A stretch of 64,000 bases of DNA from CF-167 sp963695195 (GTDB lineage: Bacteria; Chloroflexota; Limnocylindria; QHBO01). Every line of letters begins with the position of its first letter. The stretch's first letter is position 1. Below the pieces are notes generated by a model, which worked only from the letters and a program-made list of their open reading frames with translations, searched no databases and was not told the origin of the DNA. Made by a program: the position numbers and the translations under genes. The stretch lies in contig CAVOGE010000007.1 in the NCBI GenBank assembly GCA_963695195.1, positions 992,001 to 1,056,000 of the forward strand, in the 5' to 3' direction. This document shows, piece by piece, positions 30,939 to 38,521 of the stretch.

Positions 30939-31574
30939 TCAGTCGCCCTCGCCGGACTCCGGTGACGCATTGTCTCGCGAAACCTCGGGCCATTCCGCGG
31001 GGTCGTGGCGCCGGGCCGTCAGCCCTCGGGCGAGCACGAGCACGCCGATACCGATGATGGCGACCGGCATCGCCCACTCGGGCAGTGGCAGGCGCCTTCC
31101 GCTGATCCCGATCACGCCCTCGAAGAAGACGAACCCGGCGGCGAAGAGGCCCAGCGCGGTGACGATCATCCAGAAGCCCTCGCGGGCCATCTTGACGTTT
31201 GCGCTGCGGGTCCCGTACAGGAGCATCCCGATGCCGCTGCCGCCGGGGCCGACCAGCGCCCAGGCATACGCCCAGCTCTCCCAGTGGTTGGTTGCGTTCT
31301 GGTAGAAGAGCACCAGGCCGACCATGGTCACGATGCTGCCGGCGATGACCAGCCCCTCGCCGCGCCGCTGCATCAGCCCCAGCGCCAGCAGGCCGGCGCC
31401 GGGAGCGATGACGTAGAACGGCCACGTCGCCTCACCGATGTCGATGTTCAGCTGCTGGCTGGCGAAGAAGACCAGCCCCACCACGATCAGGATGCCGCCC
31501 AGGACCGCTGAGCCGGGGTACCCCCTGCGCGGTTCGGGTGGAGGAAGATGCGCCCCGGGCTGCTCATCGGTCAT
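30939..31574 (-). CDS. Multi-pass membrane protein of unknown function
   Basis: A 211-residue protein with about six hydrophobic helices: A-V-L-G-G-I-L-I-V-V-G-L-V-F-F-A, P-F-Y-V-I-A-P-G-A-G-L-L-A-L-G-L, V-I-A-G-S-I-V-T-M-V-G-L-V-L-F-Y, W-A-L-V-G-P-G-G-S-G-I-G-M-L-L-Y-G, A-L-G-L-F-A-A-G-F-V-F-F-E and I-I-G-I-G-V-L-V-L-A-R-G-L. The N-terminal 20 residues are proline-rich and soluble, and the C terminus is acidic. I recognise no family. The gene immediately precedes the GNAT gene on the same strand. Confidence 0.65.
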   Translation of the reverse strand: MTDEQPGAHLPPPEPRRGYPGSAVLGGILIVVGLVFFASQQLNIDIGEATWPFYVIAPGAGLLALGLMQRRGEGLVIAGSIVTMVGLVLFYQNATNHWESWAYAWALVGPGGSGIGMLLYGTRSANVKMAREGFWMIVTALGLFAAGFVFFEGVIGISGRRLPLPEWAMPVAIIGIGVLVLARGLTARRHDPAEWPEVSRDNASPESGEGD

Positions 31575-31608
31575 GGAGTGATGCTACCGCCGGGCGCAAG
31601 CCCGCGTC

Positions 31609-32586
31609 TTATCGGGCGAACAGCGATGCGAGCACAGCGGCGTCGGCGTTCCGGCCGGTCAGCACCACCGCGACGCGACGATCGGCAAGGCCGCCGAGCC
31701 TCGCGCGCAGCGCCGCGATCCCCAGCGCGCCGCTCCCCTCGACCACCAGGTGGTGCACGCCCAGCGACCAGGCCATCGCGTCGGCGATCTGCTCCTCGTC
31801 CACGAGAACGACCTCGTCAACGAGCTGGCGACACATCTTCCAGGTGATGCTGTCGCGCTCGATGTTGCCGGCGACCCCGTCGGCCAGGGTCGGGGCGATC
31901 GGCATCGGCTTGGTGGAGTTCGACTCCAGGTAGGCGTACATCGGAGGTGAGGCCGATGGCTGGACCCCCACCAGCCGGAGGCCCGGCTTGACCGTCTTGG
32001 CCCACAGGCCGATGCCGGCGATCAGGCCTCCTCCGCCGATCGGCACCACGATGGCGTCGCACTCGGGCCAGTCGTCGAGGATCTCGGCGCCAACGGTGCC
32101 CTGGCCGGCGATGACGTCGGGGTCGTTGTAGGGGTGCACGTACACGGCGATTCCTGCCGTGTCGCGGCGCCGCGCCTCGGCCTCGGCGTCGTCGGAGTCG
32201 CGGCCGAACAGCTCGACCACGCATCGGTCCGATTCGAGCGCCCGCAGACGCTCCAGCTTGCCCGGGGATATGGCCTTGCCGACCAGTACGGTGAGCCGCA
32301 TGCCGTGGCGAGCGGCTGCAGTCGCCACCGCGATCCCGTGGTTGCCGGTGCTGGCCGTCACGAGTTCCACGTCCGACTGCTCGGCGGCGATGAGCGCCAC
32401 CTTGTTGTGTGCGCCGCGAGTCTTGAAGGAGCCGGTCGGCTGAAGCAGCTCCAGTTTCAGTCGAACCTCTGCGGCGCCGCCTTTGGCCGCGAGCGTGGGG
32501 GAGTCTTCGAGCGGCGTGTGCAGCGCGATCCCCTCGAGGCGCTTCCGGGCGGCAACGATATCGGCGAGGAGGGGGTAGCGGGGCAT
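31609..32586 (-). CDS. PLP-dependent threonine/serine dehydratase family protein
   Basis: A 325-residue fold-type II PLP enzyme. The cofactor lysine is in L-E-L-L-Q-P-T-G-S-F-K-T-R-G-A near residue 50. A-S-T-G-N-H-G-I-A-V-A-T-A is the substrate loop, and V-P-I-G-G-G-G-L-I-A-G-I-G the phosphate-binding loop. This pattern fits catabolic threonine/serine ammonia-lyases and related racemases. There is no C-terminal ACT regulatory domain, unlike biosynthetic IlvA. I start at the ATG at 32586, matching the family N terminus. It lies 34 bases upstream of the membrane-protein gene. Confidence 0.88.
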   Translation of the reverse strand: MPRYPLLADIVAARKRLEGIALHTPLEDSPTLAAKGGAAEVRLKLELLQPTGSFKTRGAHNKVALIAAEQSDVELVTASTGNHGIAVATAAARHGMRLTVLVGKAISPGKLERLRALESDRCVVELFGRDSDDAEAEARRRDTAGIAVYVHPYNDPDVIAGQGTVGAEILDDWPECDAIVVPIGGGGLIAGIGLWAKTVKPGLRLVGVQPSASPPMYAYLESNSTKPMPIAPTLADGVAGNIERDSITWKMCRQLVDEVVLVDEEQIADAMAWSLGVHHLVVEGSGALGIAALRARLGGLADRRVAVVLTGRNADAAVLASLFAR

Positions 32587-32644
32587 GCGGGGAGTGTATG
32601 CGCGTCGCCGGGCCACTCGCCCGGCCTGGGGTCCCGTGCCCGGG

Positions 32645-33010
32645 TCAGGCGGCGTCGGGCTCGGTGTGGGTCGTCGACGGGTCCACGATCGATCGCAGGC
32701 GTCGACTGATGCGCATGAGCGAGCCGAGCCGGTCTTCGACGCGCGCTCGCTCAACTGGCGTGGCCCAGTGGCGCAGCGTGTAGTCGATCTCGTGCTTGTG
32801 CCGCGTGGCGGTGGTGAACAGCTCCTCGATGCGCGCGCGCATCTCCTCGTCCGGCGCGGCGGCGAGCGCCCGCGGCCGCGCGTCGAGCACGTCGAGGTAG
32901 TACGAGGTGGAGAGCCGATCGAGATCCTGCCGGGCGCCGCTGGCCCAGGGCTCCGGCGGTCCGCCGAACCCGTACCTGCGCCATTCTCGGGTGCCGATTA
33001 CCTGTGTCAT
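32645..33010 (-). CDS. Hypothetical helical protein
   Basis: A 121-residue soluble protein with a predominantly helical, charged C-terminal half (A-P-D-E-E-M-R-A-R-I-E-E-L-F-T-T-A-T-R-H-K-H-E-I-D-Y-T-L, given here residue by residue). It has no signal peptide or membrane segment. I recognise no family. The start is taken at the ATG at 33010 (M-T-Q-V-I-G-T-R-E-W); an ATG at 33055 adds 15 low-complexity residues. It stands between the dehydratase and the PAC2 gene on the same strand. Confidence 0.55.
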   Translation of the reverse strand: MTQVIGTREWRRYGFGGPPEPWASGARQDLDRLSTSYYLDVLDARPRALAAAPDEEMRARIEELFTTATRHKHEIDYTLRHWATPVERARVEDRLGSLMRISRRLRSIVDPSTTHTEPDAA

Positions 33011-33131
33011 CGGTCCTGGTTCGTCTCCGTTGTCGGTTGTTGACGGGCTGCCCATCGCCGACGACGGTACCGATCTGGACGCCTTTCCACCACTGGCCGT
33101 CCGGGCTATCGGTCGGCGTACCTATGGCGGC

Positions 33132-34007
33132 TCAGTTGGGCCGGCCGCCTCCGCCGCCCTCTCTGTCACCGCCTTCGGACCCGCGGTCGCGCAGATAGCG
33201 CTCGATATCGGCGATCAGCTCATCGCCCGACGGCGTTCCGGTCGCGTCCGCCACCGCTTCCATGCTCTCGACATAGGTTCGGGTGCGCTCGTCGCCGGAG
33301 GTCGCCGCATCGAGCAGGGCACGCGTCTCGAGCGCTCGTCGCCCGAGGTCGCCGATGGGGAGCTCGAGGTCCAGGTAGCGGCCGACGTGCTTGAGCAACT
33401 CGATCGCGGCTGACGGGTAGCTGCCCGAGGCGTAATGCGGGACCTGTGCGAAGAACCCGACCGCAGGGATCCCCGCCCCCGACACGGCCAGCTCCAGGAC
33501 CGAGAGTGCCGCCGCCGGCACACGCAGGTGACCGATCGGCCCCTGGCTGACGCCAGCCGGCAGCAGCCCCGGAGCGGAAGCGGTACCGAGCACCGGCACA
33601 GGGCGGGTGTGGGCAACGGTCGCCGGAATGGCACCCATGCTCACCCAGCTGCTGACCTGCAGTTGCCGCGCCAGGCTGACGACATCGGCGGCGAGCTCGC
33701 GCCAGGCGTAATCCGGCTCCGCGCCGGTGAGCACCAGCAGGTCGCGATCGCCGATGCGTGTGGCGGTCAAGGTCAGCTCTGGCCACTCGAGGTCGATCAG
33801 CTTGCCGTCGATGATGTCGAGCGTCGGGCGCCGCGCGCGGAAATCGAACAGGCGGTCGCCGTCGAAGGTCGCGAGCAGCCTGCCATCCGTCGCGAGCTGC
33901 TCGGCCGCGATGGTGCCCGCGTTCCCGCCGTTCACCCAGCCATCAAGGGCGGCGATCAGGACAGGTGCTTCAGGGACGATCGATTCGTCGAGGTGGTAGA
34001 GCGGCAT
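33132..34007 (-). CDS. PAC2-family (proteasome assembly chaperone-like) protein
   Basis: A 291-residue protein of the PAC2/DUF75 family, related to archaeal and eukaryotic proteasome assembly chaperones and common in actinobacteria. Conserved blocks are L-I-A-A-L-D-G-W-V-N-G-G-N-A-G-T near residue 20, L-V-L-T-G-A-E-P-D-Y-A-W near 95, V-S-M-G-A-I-P-A-T-V-A-H-T-R-P and G-F-F-A-Q-V-P-H-Y. A glycine-rich acidic tail ends the protein. No proteasome gene is in the window. Alternative ATGs lie at 34007 and 34019; I use the former, at the conserved N terminus. Confidence 0.8.
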   Translation of the reverse strand: MPLYHLDESIVPEAPVLIAALDGWVNGGNAGTIAAEQLATDGRLLATFDGDRLFDFRARRPTLDIIDGKLIDLEWPELTLTATRIGDRDLLVLTGAEPDYAWRELAADVVSLARQLQVSSWVSMGAIPATVAHTRPVPVLGTASAPGLLPAGVSQGPIGHLRVPAAALSVLELAVSGAGIPAVGFFAQVPHYASGSYPSAAIELLKHVGRYLDLELPIGDLGRRALETRALLDAATSGDERTRTYVESMEAVADATGTPSGDELIADIERYLRDRGSEGGDREGGGGGRPN

Positions 34008-34045
34008 CCTCCAAAGCATAGGCCGATGCCGTTCGAGTGGCCCCC

Positions 34046-34879
34046 TCACCTGTCTTCGTCGGGTCGCAGCTCGACCAGCATGGCGACGATCTCCCGGATC
34101 ACAGCGTCCTCCGCGGTTCGAAGGCCGGGCGGCGCGTCGACCTCCACCAGCATCGCGTTCGGATTCAGGGCGAGCCAGTCGGCCTGGAAGGCGATATGGC
34201 GCGCGAGCCCCTCCGTGCAGATCGCGGTGCCGAAATACCCCGGGCAGTCCACGTCCAGTTGCGTAGCCGTCAGGACGCGCATCAGGATCGTGGGAAGGGG
34301 GCGCAGGAGCGACTCGGTCTCGGCCAGCCACGCGCGCGTCGTCTCCGTGCCTCGGAAGTAGTCCTCCCGGTCCTCCCCGCCGAGCAGGCCGGCAACGGGC
34401 TCTCTTGTGACATCGGTCGACGGCAGGTTTGTGTCCAGGATGACCATCCCGGCGACCCTGTCCTCGTGGGTCAACGCGTAGTCAAGGATGATCAGGGCGC
34501 CGAGCCCCCCGCCCACCAGCACGTAAGGTCCGTGGAGCTCCGCGGCGCTGAGCAGCGTCGCCAGGTCGTCCACCAGCGCTGCGATCGTCTCAGGCGGGCG
34601 CGGGGCGGGATCGCTGTTGCCCTTCCCGGCCCGGTCGTAGCGGCAGACGGTGGTGTGCTCGGCCACACCGCGGGCGAGGCCCAGCGTTCCGGCGCGTGTC
34701 CCGACGATGCTGCTCGATTCGATCAGCACCACGGGGCTCCCCTCCCCGAGACACTCGATCCACAGGTTGCGTCCCCCAACATCGATCCTGCCGGTTGGGC
34801 CTGACGACGCGCCGCTCGGCACAGCGCATCCGCTCAACAGCAGCAGAAGCGCAGTGACGACAACGAGACGTCCGGACAT
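34046..34879 (-). CDS. Alpha/beta-hydrolase-fold lipoprotein with serine nucleophile replaced
   Basis: A 277-residue protein with a type II signal peptide (V-V-V-T-A-L-L-L-L-L-S-G-C lipobox) followed by an alpha/beta-hydrolase domain: G-G-R-N-L-W-I-E-C-L-G-E-G-S-P-V-V-L-I, V-C-R-Y-D-R-A-G-K-G-N-S, and Y-V-L-V-G-G-G-L-G-A-L-I-I. The last segment is the nucleophile elbow. Where active enzymes have G-x-S-x-G, this reads G-G-G-L-G, so the serine is glycine. The DNA (GGC GGG GGG CTC GGC on the minus strand) shows no ambiguity. It may bind rather than hydrolyse its ligand. An upstream ATG at 34915 is possible but less likely. Confidence 0.7.
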   Translation of the reverse strand: MSGRLVVVTALLLLLSGCAVPSGASSGPTGRIDVGGRNLWIECLGEGSPVVLIESSSIVGTRAGTLGLARGVAEHTTVCRYDRAGKGNSDPAPRPPETIAALVDDLATLLSAAELHGPYVLVGGGLGALIILDYALTHEDRVAGMVILDTNLPSTDVTREPVAGLLGGEDREDYFRGTETTRAWLAETESLLRPLPTILMRVLTATQLDVDCPGYFGTAICTEGLARHIAFQADWLALNPNAMLVEVDAPPGLRTAEDAVIREIVAMLVELRPDEDR

Positions 34880-34944
34880 CCACCCTCCGTCGGCAGGCCC
34901 GTATCGGTCCTTCATGGATGGAGTCCCGCCCCCCCTCCCAAGGT

Positions 34945-34980
34945 GACCGTCTCGGTGGCGAACGCCGCGCAGCCGAACCA
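34945..34980. repeat. 36-bp fragment shared with 41803-41838
   Basis: This piece matches 31 of 36 bases at 41803-41838, with an identical core GCGAACGCCGCG. On the minus strand both copies encode a similar peptide, here H-W-F-G-C-A-A-F-A-T-E-T-V and there N-W-F-G-Y-A-A-F-A-S-E-T-V. They look like leftover C termini of the same unknown protein. Confidence 0.45.
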
Positions 34981-34985
34981 GTGCG

Positions 34986-35150
34986 TTAGAGGGGCGTGAT
35001 GGTGACCTTGTACTCCTTGATCTTCGGATTGGCGACCTCGACGAAGAGCTCGACCTTGTACTCGCCGAGCGCGTCCTTGTCGACCTGGTTGGCCGCGTCG
35101 TCCAGGGCTGCCTTGAGATCGATGCCCTTGCCCTTCTTCGGACCCTTCAT
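34986..35150 (-). CDS. Small 54-residue lysine-rich protein
   Basis: A short gene with good coding character: M-K-G-P-K-K-G-K-G-I-D-L-K-A-A-L, an acidic/helical middle, then alternating strands Y-K-V-E-L-F-V-E-V and Y-K-V-T-I-T-P-L before TAA. Third codon positions are almost all G or C, as in flanking genes. AAAGGA lies seven bases before the ATG at 35150; a second in-frame ATG at 35156 is too close to that site. It follows the cyclase-ATPase-TPR gene on the same strand, 33 bases after its stop. I recognise no family; the second half suggests a small beta-sheet domain. Confidence 0.6.
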   Translation of the reverse strand: MKGPKKGKGIDLKAALDDAANQVDKDALGEYKVELFVEVANPKIKEYKVTITPL

Positions 35151-35183
35151 GGTCATTCCTTTCTGATGCGGAGAGGGGCCACG

Positions 35184-37901
35184 TTACTCCGGTGTCCGCG
35201 CACGGACAACTGCATTTGGGTCGCGGAGGACGAGCTCCCGGTCGAGGAGGCGCCCCTCCTGTTTCCGTGCCGCGAGGTCGTCTCCGAGGCTCGAGGCGAC
35301 TGTCTGCTCGAGAAGCGCGATAACGCGCAGCTCGCCGGCCAGCGGAGCGTCGTCCTTTCGGAGAGCGTCAGCCGCACCCCAGAGACGCGCCGCCTCGTCG
35401 AAGCGCCCGCTGCTCGCACTGACCCCCGCCAGTCCAAGCAGGCACTCAGCACTTGCCCGATCGTCAGGCAGCCCCGCGTAAATCTCGAGGCTTTCGCGCA
35501 ACAGGTCCTGGGCGCGTCCAGGGGCACCGTCGAGGAGGGCCACCTCGCCGAGGACGCACAGGGCGGCAGCCTGATGCAGCGTGTCGCCGAGTTCGCGCGA
35601 GAGTGCCAGGCACTCCTCGAGCGCCTCATGCGCATGCTCGTGATCACCGGCCGCGAACGCCGCTTCGCCCAGGTTGTAGGCGGAGTCGACCACCAGGAGC
35701 CGATCGCCGAGTGTTCGACGCAGCGCCAGCGCCTCGGTGGAGAGCTGCTGGGCCCGCGCGTGTTCGCCCCGCGCGGCCGCCACCTCTGCCTGGAGTTGCA
35801 TCACGGCCGAGGTCGTGCGCGCATCGCCAAGCGCAGCGGCGACCGTGCGAGCTTCGTCGGCGAGCAGGCCTGCACGGTCGACCTCGTCGCGGATGAGCTC
35901 GATGTTGGCCAACTCGCAGAGTGAGAAGACGACCTCGCGCTCGTGCCCCGTGTCCCTGAACAGGGTGTTCGCCTCGCGGGCGAGCGGACCAGCAGCGTCG
36001 TAGTCATGCTGCGCCATCGCCTGGCGAGCAGCTGTCCAGACGGCGAACGCTCGTATGTCCGCTGGAACGGCGCCCGGTAGTGAGAGACCCTGCTCGAGCC
36101 AGTGGCGCGCCTCTGTCACATGGCCGTGCGCGCGCCAGAATCGACCGAGCGACGACACGATGCCCAGCCCAAGCGGGACCTGCTCGGATTGGAACGCGTA
36201 CGCAAGCGCTGCGCGCACATTGTCGAGCTCGAGCTCGATGCGTATGAGCCAGCCAGCCTGGTCCACGCCCTCGAGACCCGACTCGGCGCGTTCGGCAAGC
36301 TCGGCGAAGAAGGCTGCGTGCCGCTGGTGCAGCTCGCCCGCATCCGGGTTGGCGTCCAGGAGCTCGCGCGCATGCTCATCCACCGTTGCGAGCATCTGAA
36401 ATCGGGGATCGATCCCCGCGACCGCCTCGCGTCGGAGGAGCCCCGTATCGATGAGCTCTGAGAGATCTCCGACGAGATTCTCGGAAGCCTGCCCGCACAC
36501 CGTCTCGATCGCACCGAGCGTCGCTCCGCCCCGGAAGACTGCCAGCGACGCGTACAGCCCACGCTGCGCGGGACTCAGCAGCCGGTAACTCCAGTCGATC
36601 GTCGCGCGCAGGGTTCGTTGCCGGTCAGGTGCGTCCCGCGGGCCTTCCGTCAGGACACCGAGAGCGCGATCGAGCCGACCGAGGAGCCCCGCAAGCCCGA
36701 GCGCCGGCATACGTGCTGCGGCGAGCTCGATCGCGAGGGGAAGGCGGTCCACGCGATTGCAGATCTGCCTGAGGATCGCACGGTCGGCGTGCTCCTCCCG
36801 AAACGTGGGATCGGCTGCAGATGCGCGCTCGAGGAAGAGCGTGGCGGCATCGTCGTCGGGTAGCGGCTCGACGGCCACGACCTGCTCCCCGGAGATGCGC
36901 AGGCGCCCACGGCTCGTCGCCAGGACGACCAGGTCGGGAGCGCGCTGCAGGAGGAGGCCCAGATCTGTCGCAGCGGCTGCCAGGTGCTCCAGGTTGTCGA
37001 TCACGAGCAGGATCCGCCTTCCGCTCAGCGCCTCCGCCAACGTCTCGACCCGCGGCCGCACCGTCGAGTCCCGGACGCCGAGCACGCGCGCGATTTCCGC
37101 CAGGACGAGGTCCGGGTCGTTGATCGGAGCGAGCGCAACGAGGTAGACCCCGTCACGGAACTCGTGCAGCGCGTTTCTCGCCGCCTCGAGGGCGAGCCGC
37201 GACTTTCCTGCCCCGCCAGTCCCCGTCAAGGTCAGCACCCGCGTGTCGCCGGCGGCGAGCTTGTCTGCGATGACCGTCAGCTCGATGTTTCGCCCCACGA
37301 GCGGCGTTGGGCTGGCGGGAAGGTTGGTCGCAAACGGCGTGCGGAGGGCCGCAAAGTCGCGCTCGAGCCCGGGAGCGAGAAGCTGGAAGAGTCGCTCCGG
37401 GCCAGGGAAGTCCTTTAACGCGTAGACCCCGAGGTCGACCGTCTCGGTGCCTGTCTCGGTGACGATCTCCCGTGTCGCCTCCGAGACGACCACCTGGCCC
37501 CCGTGGGCCACCGAGCAGATCCGGGCGGCGCGGACGACGTCGATGCCGACATACCCCTCGCTCCCGCGCTCGGGCTGTCCTGTGTGAATGCCGATCCTGA
37601 CGCGCACCTCGGCACCGCTGGGCCAGGGCTGCGCGGCGAGCTGCCTCTGCATCTCGGCGGCGGCGTTGACCGCGCCGCCCGCGCTCTGGAACGCGACCAT
37701 GAAGGAGTCGCCCTGCGTGTCCACCTCGCGTCCGTCGAACCGGGATAACACTTCCCGCAGCAGGCGCCGATGGTTCTCCTGGACGCCGGCATACTGGGAG
37801 CCGAGCCGGCGAAGGAGCTGCGTCGAGCCCTCGATGTCGGTGAACAGGAGCGTGACGGTTCCATCGGGGAGGTCGGCGCGCGGATGGCCGGGAGCTACCA
37901 T
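35184..37901 (-). CDS. Class III cyclase - NB-ARC-type ATPase - TPR transcriptional-regulator-like protein
   Basis: A 905-residue protein. The N-terminal cyclase domain (about 12-175) has metal aspartates in T-L-L-F-T-D-I-E-G-S-T and D-T-Q-G-D-S-F-M-V-A-F, and G-I-H-T-G-Q-P as the glycine-rich turn. An STAND/NB-ARC ATPase follows (about 195-500), with L-T-G-T-G-G-A-G-K-S-R-L and R-I-L-L-V-I-D-N-L-E-H. The C terminus has TPR helices (R-T-L-G-D-R-L-L-V-V-D-S-A-Y-N-L-G-E-A). There is no recognisable DNA-binding domain. The architecture matches cyclase-coupled STAND sensors abundant in actinobacteria and Chloroflexota. It is the second such protein here and, unlike the one at 9685, is intact. Confidence 0.85.
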   Translation of the reverse strand: MVAPGHPRADLPDGTVTLLFTDIEGSTQLLRRLGSQYAGVQENHRRLLREVLSRFDGREVDTQGDSFMVAFQSAGGAVNAAAEMQRQLAAQPWPSGAEVRVRIGIHTGQPERGSEGYVGIDVVRAARICSVAHGGQVVVSEATREIVTETGTETVDLGVYALKDFPGPERLFQLLAPGLERDFAALRTPFATNLPASPTPLVGRNIELTVIADKLAAGDTRVLTLTGTGGAGKSRLALEAARNALHEFRDGVYLVALAPINDPDLVLAEIARVLGVRDSTVRPRVETLAEALSGRRILLVIDNLEHLAAAATDLGLLLQRAPDLVVLATSRGRLRISGEQVVAVEPLPDDDAATLFLERASAADPTFREEHADRAILRQICNRVDRLPLAIELAAARMPALGLAGLLGRLDRALGVLTEGPRDAPDRQRTLRATIDWSYRLLSPAQRGLYASLAVFRGGATLGAIETVCGQASENLVGDLSELIDTGLLRREAVAGIDPRFQMLATVDEHARELLDANPDAGELHQRHAAFFAELAERAESGLEGVDQAGWLIRIELELDNVRAALAYAFQSEQVPLGLGIVSSLGRFWRAHGHVTEARHWLEQGLSLPGAVPADIRAFAVWTAARQAMAQHDYDAAGPLAREANTLFRDTGHEREVVFSLCELANIELIRDEVDRAGLLADEARTVAAALGDARTTSAVMQLQAEVAAARGEHARAQQLSTEALALRRTLGDRLLVVDSAYNLGEAAFAAGDHEHAHEALEECLALSRELGDTLHQAAALCVLGEVALLDGAPGRAQDLLRESLEIYAGLPDDRASAECLLGLAGVSASSGRFDEAARLWGAADALRKDDAPLAGELRVIALLEQTVASSLGDDLAARKQEGRLLDRELVLRDPNAVVRARTPE

Positions 37902-38040
37902 CGGCTGAGTGTACGAGTCCCGTCGAGTCAGACGACCCGACAGAGTTATTCCTCAGCCCTGCCCGGGTCGTGATACGCTCAATGGGCGCTGTGAGTCAGG
38001 CCTCTGCCAGGTCGGACGCCTGATTCGAGTGCGAATGCGT
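37902..38040. other. Upstream region of the cyclase gene, up to the tRNA fragment
   Basis: This 139-base stretch has no gene. It contains an imperfect hairpin (GAGTCAGGC near 37992 pairing with GCCTGATTC near 38018) without a T-run. It ends exactly where a copy of the tRNA-Gln 5' half begins. If the adjacent island is an insertion, this was originally the sequence upstream of the tRNA gene. Confidence 0.35.
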
Positions 38041-38078
38041 TGGGGTGTGGCCAAGCGGTAAGGCGCCTGACTCTGGAT
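38041..38078 (+). repeat. 38-nt copy of the 5' half of tRNA-Gln(CTG)
   Basis: The 38 bases are identical to 41676-41713, the first half of the complete tRNA-Gln. Identity starts exactly at tRNA nucleotide 1 (TGGGGTGTGG) and ends in the 3' side of the anticodon loop (CTCTGGAT). Upstream and downstream bases then differ. No 3' half follows, so it cannot make a tRNA. It marks the left edge of a 3.6-kb segment. Confidence 0.9.
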
Positions 38079-38518
38079 AGTCCCGGGGCTCCGCCAGTGC
38101 TACGCGCTCGGACGCCCGGGAGATCCCGAGGAATCAGGCGCTCGAACAGGCGCGGATTACGCCTGGGCCCATGGCTCATCCTGCGAAACCCGCTTGCCAT
38201 AGAGCAACCTACGGCTGCTGGGCCGGGTGCTCCAACTTCCCTGAATTCCTCTCCAATGCTTTCGATGGCTTCTTGGTCACGTAGGTCCGAGCCAACACTT
38301 CGTGACCGGCTCCCTTGGCCGATCCGCATTGGCCTTGGACCTGGACCCTTCGACACACCGACAGGACGGCATCCACCATCCCTTCACATGCCGCAGAAGG
38401 CACGCCGAATCAGGGTCCATTGGCTCTGGTAGTCCCGTCGACGTGTGCGGGACGATGTCGCTGACTCTCAGCGACTCCCGTTTACGTTCGTTGTGTTCGC
38501 AGTTGGCTGTGGAGATAC
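38079..38518. other. 440-base non-coding or unrecognised stretch inside the tRNA-bounded segment
   Basis: I find no convincing gene. A 64-codon minus-strand frame at 38209-38403 has no recognisable product. Base composition looks less GC-rich than the flanks towards the 3' end, where the promoter of the CHAP gene should be. Confidence 0.35.
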
Positions 38519-38521
38519 GTG

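Noticed and set aside
38041..38078. A second functional tRNA-Gln
   Set aside because: Only the 5' half is present; the following bases cannot complete the anticodon stem, T arm or acceptor.
38209..38403. 64-codon minus-strand frame considered as an integrase relic
   Set aside because: No tyrosine-recombinase motif (R-H-R-Y) is visible and no start site is convincing.
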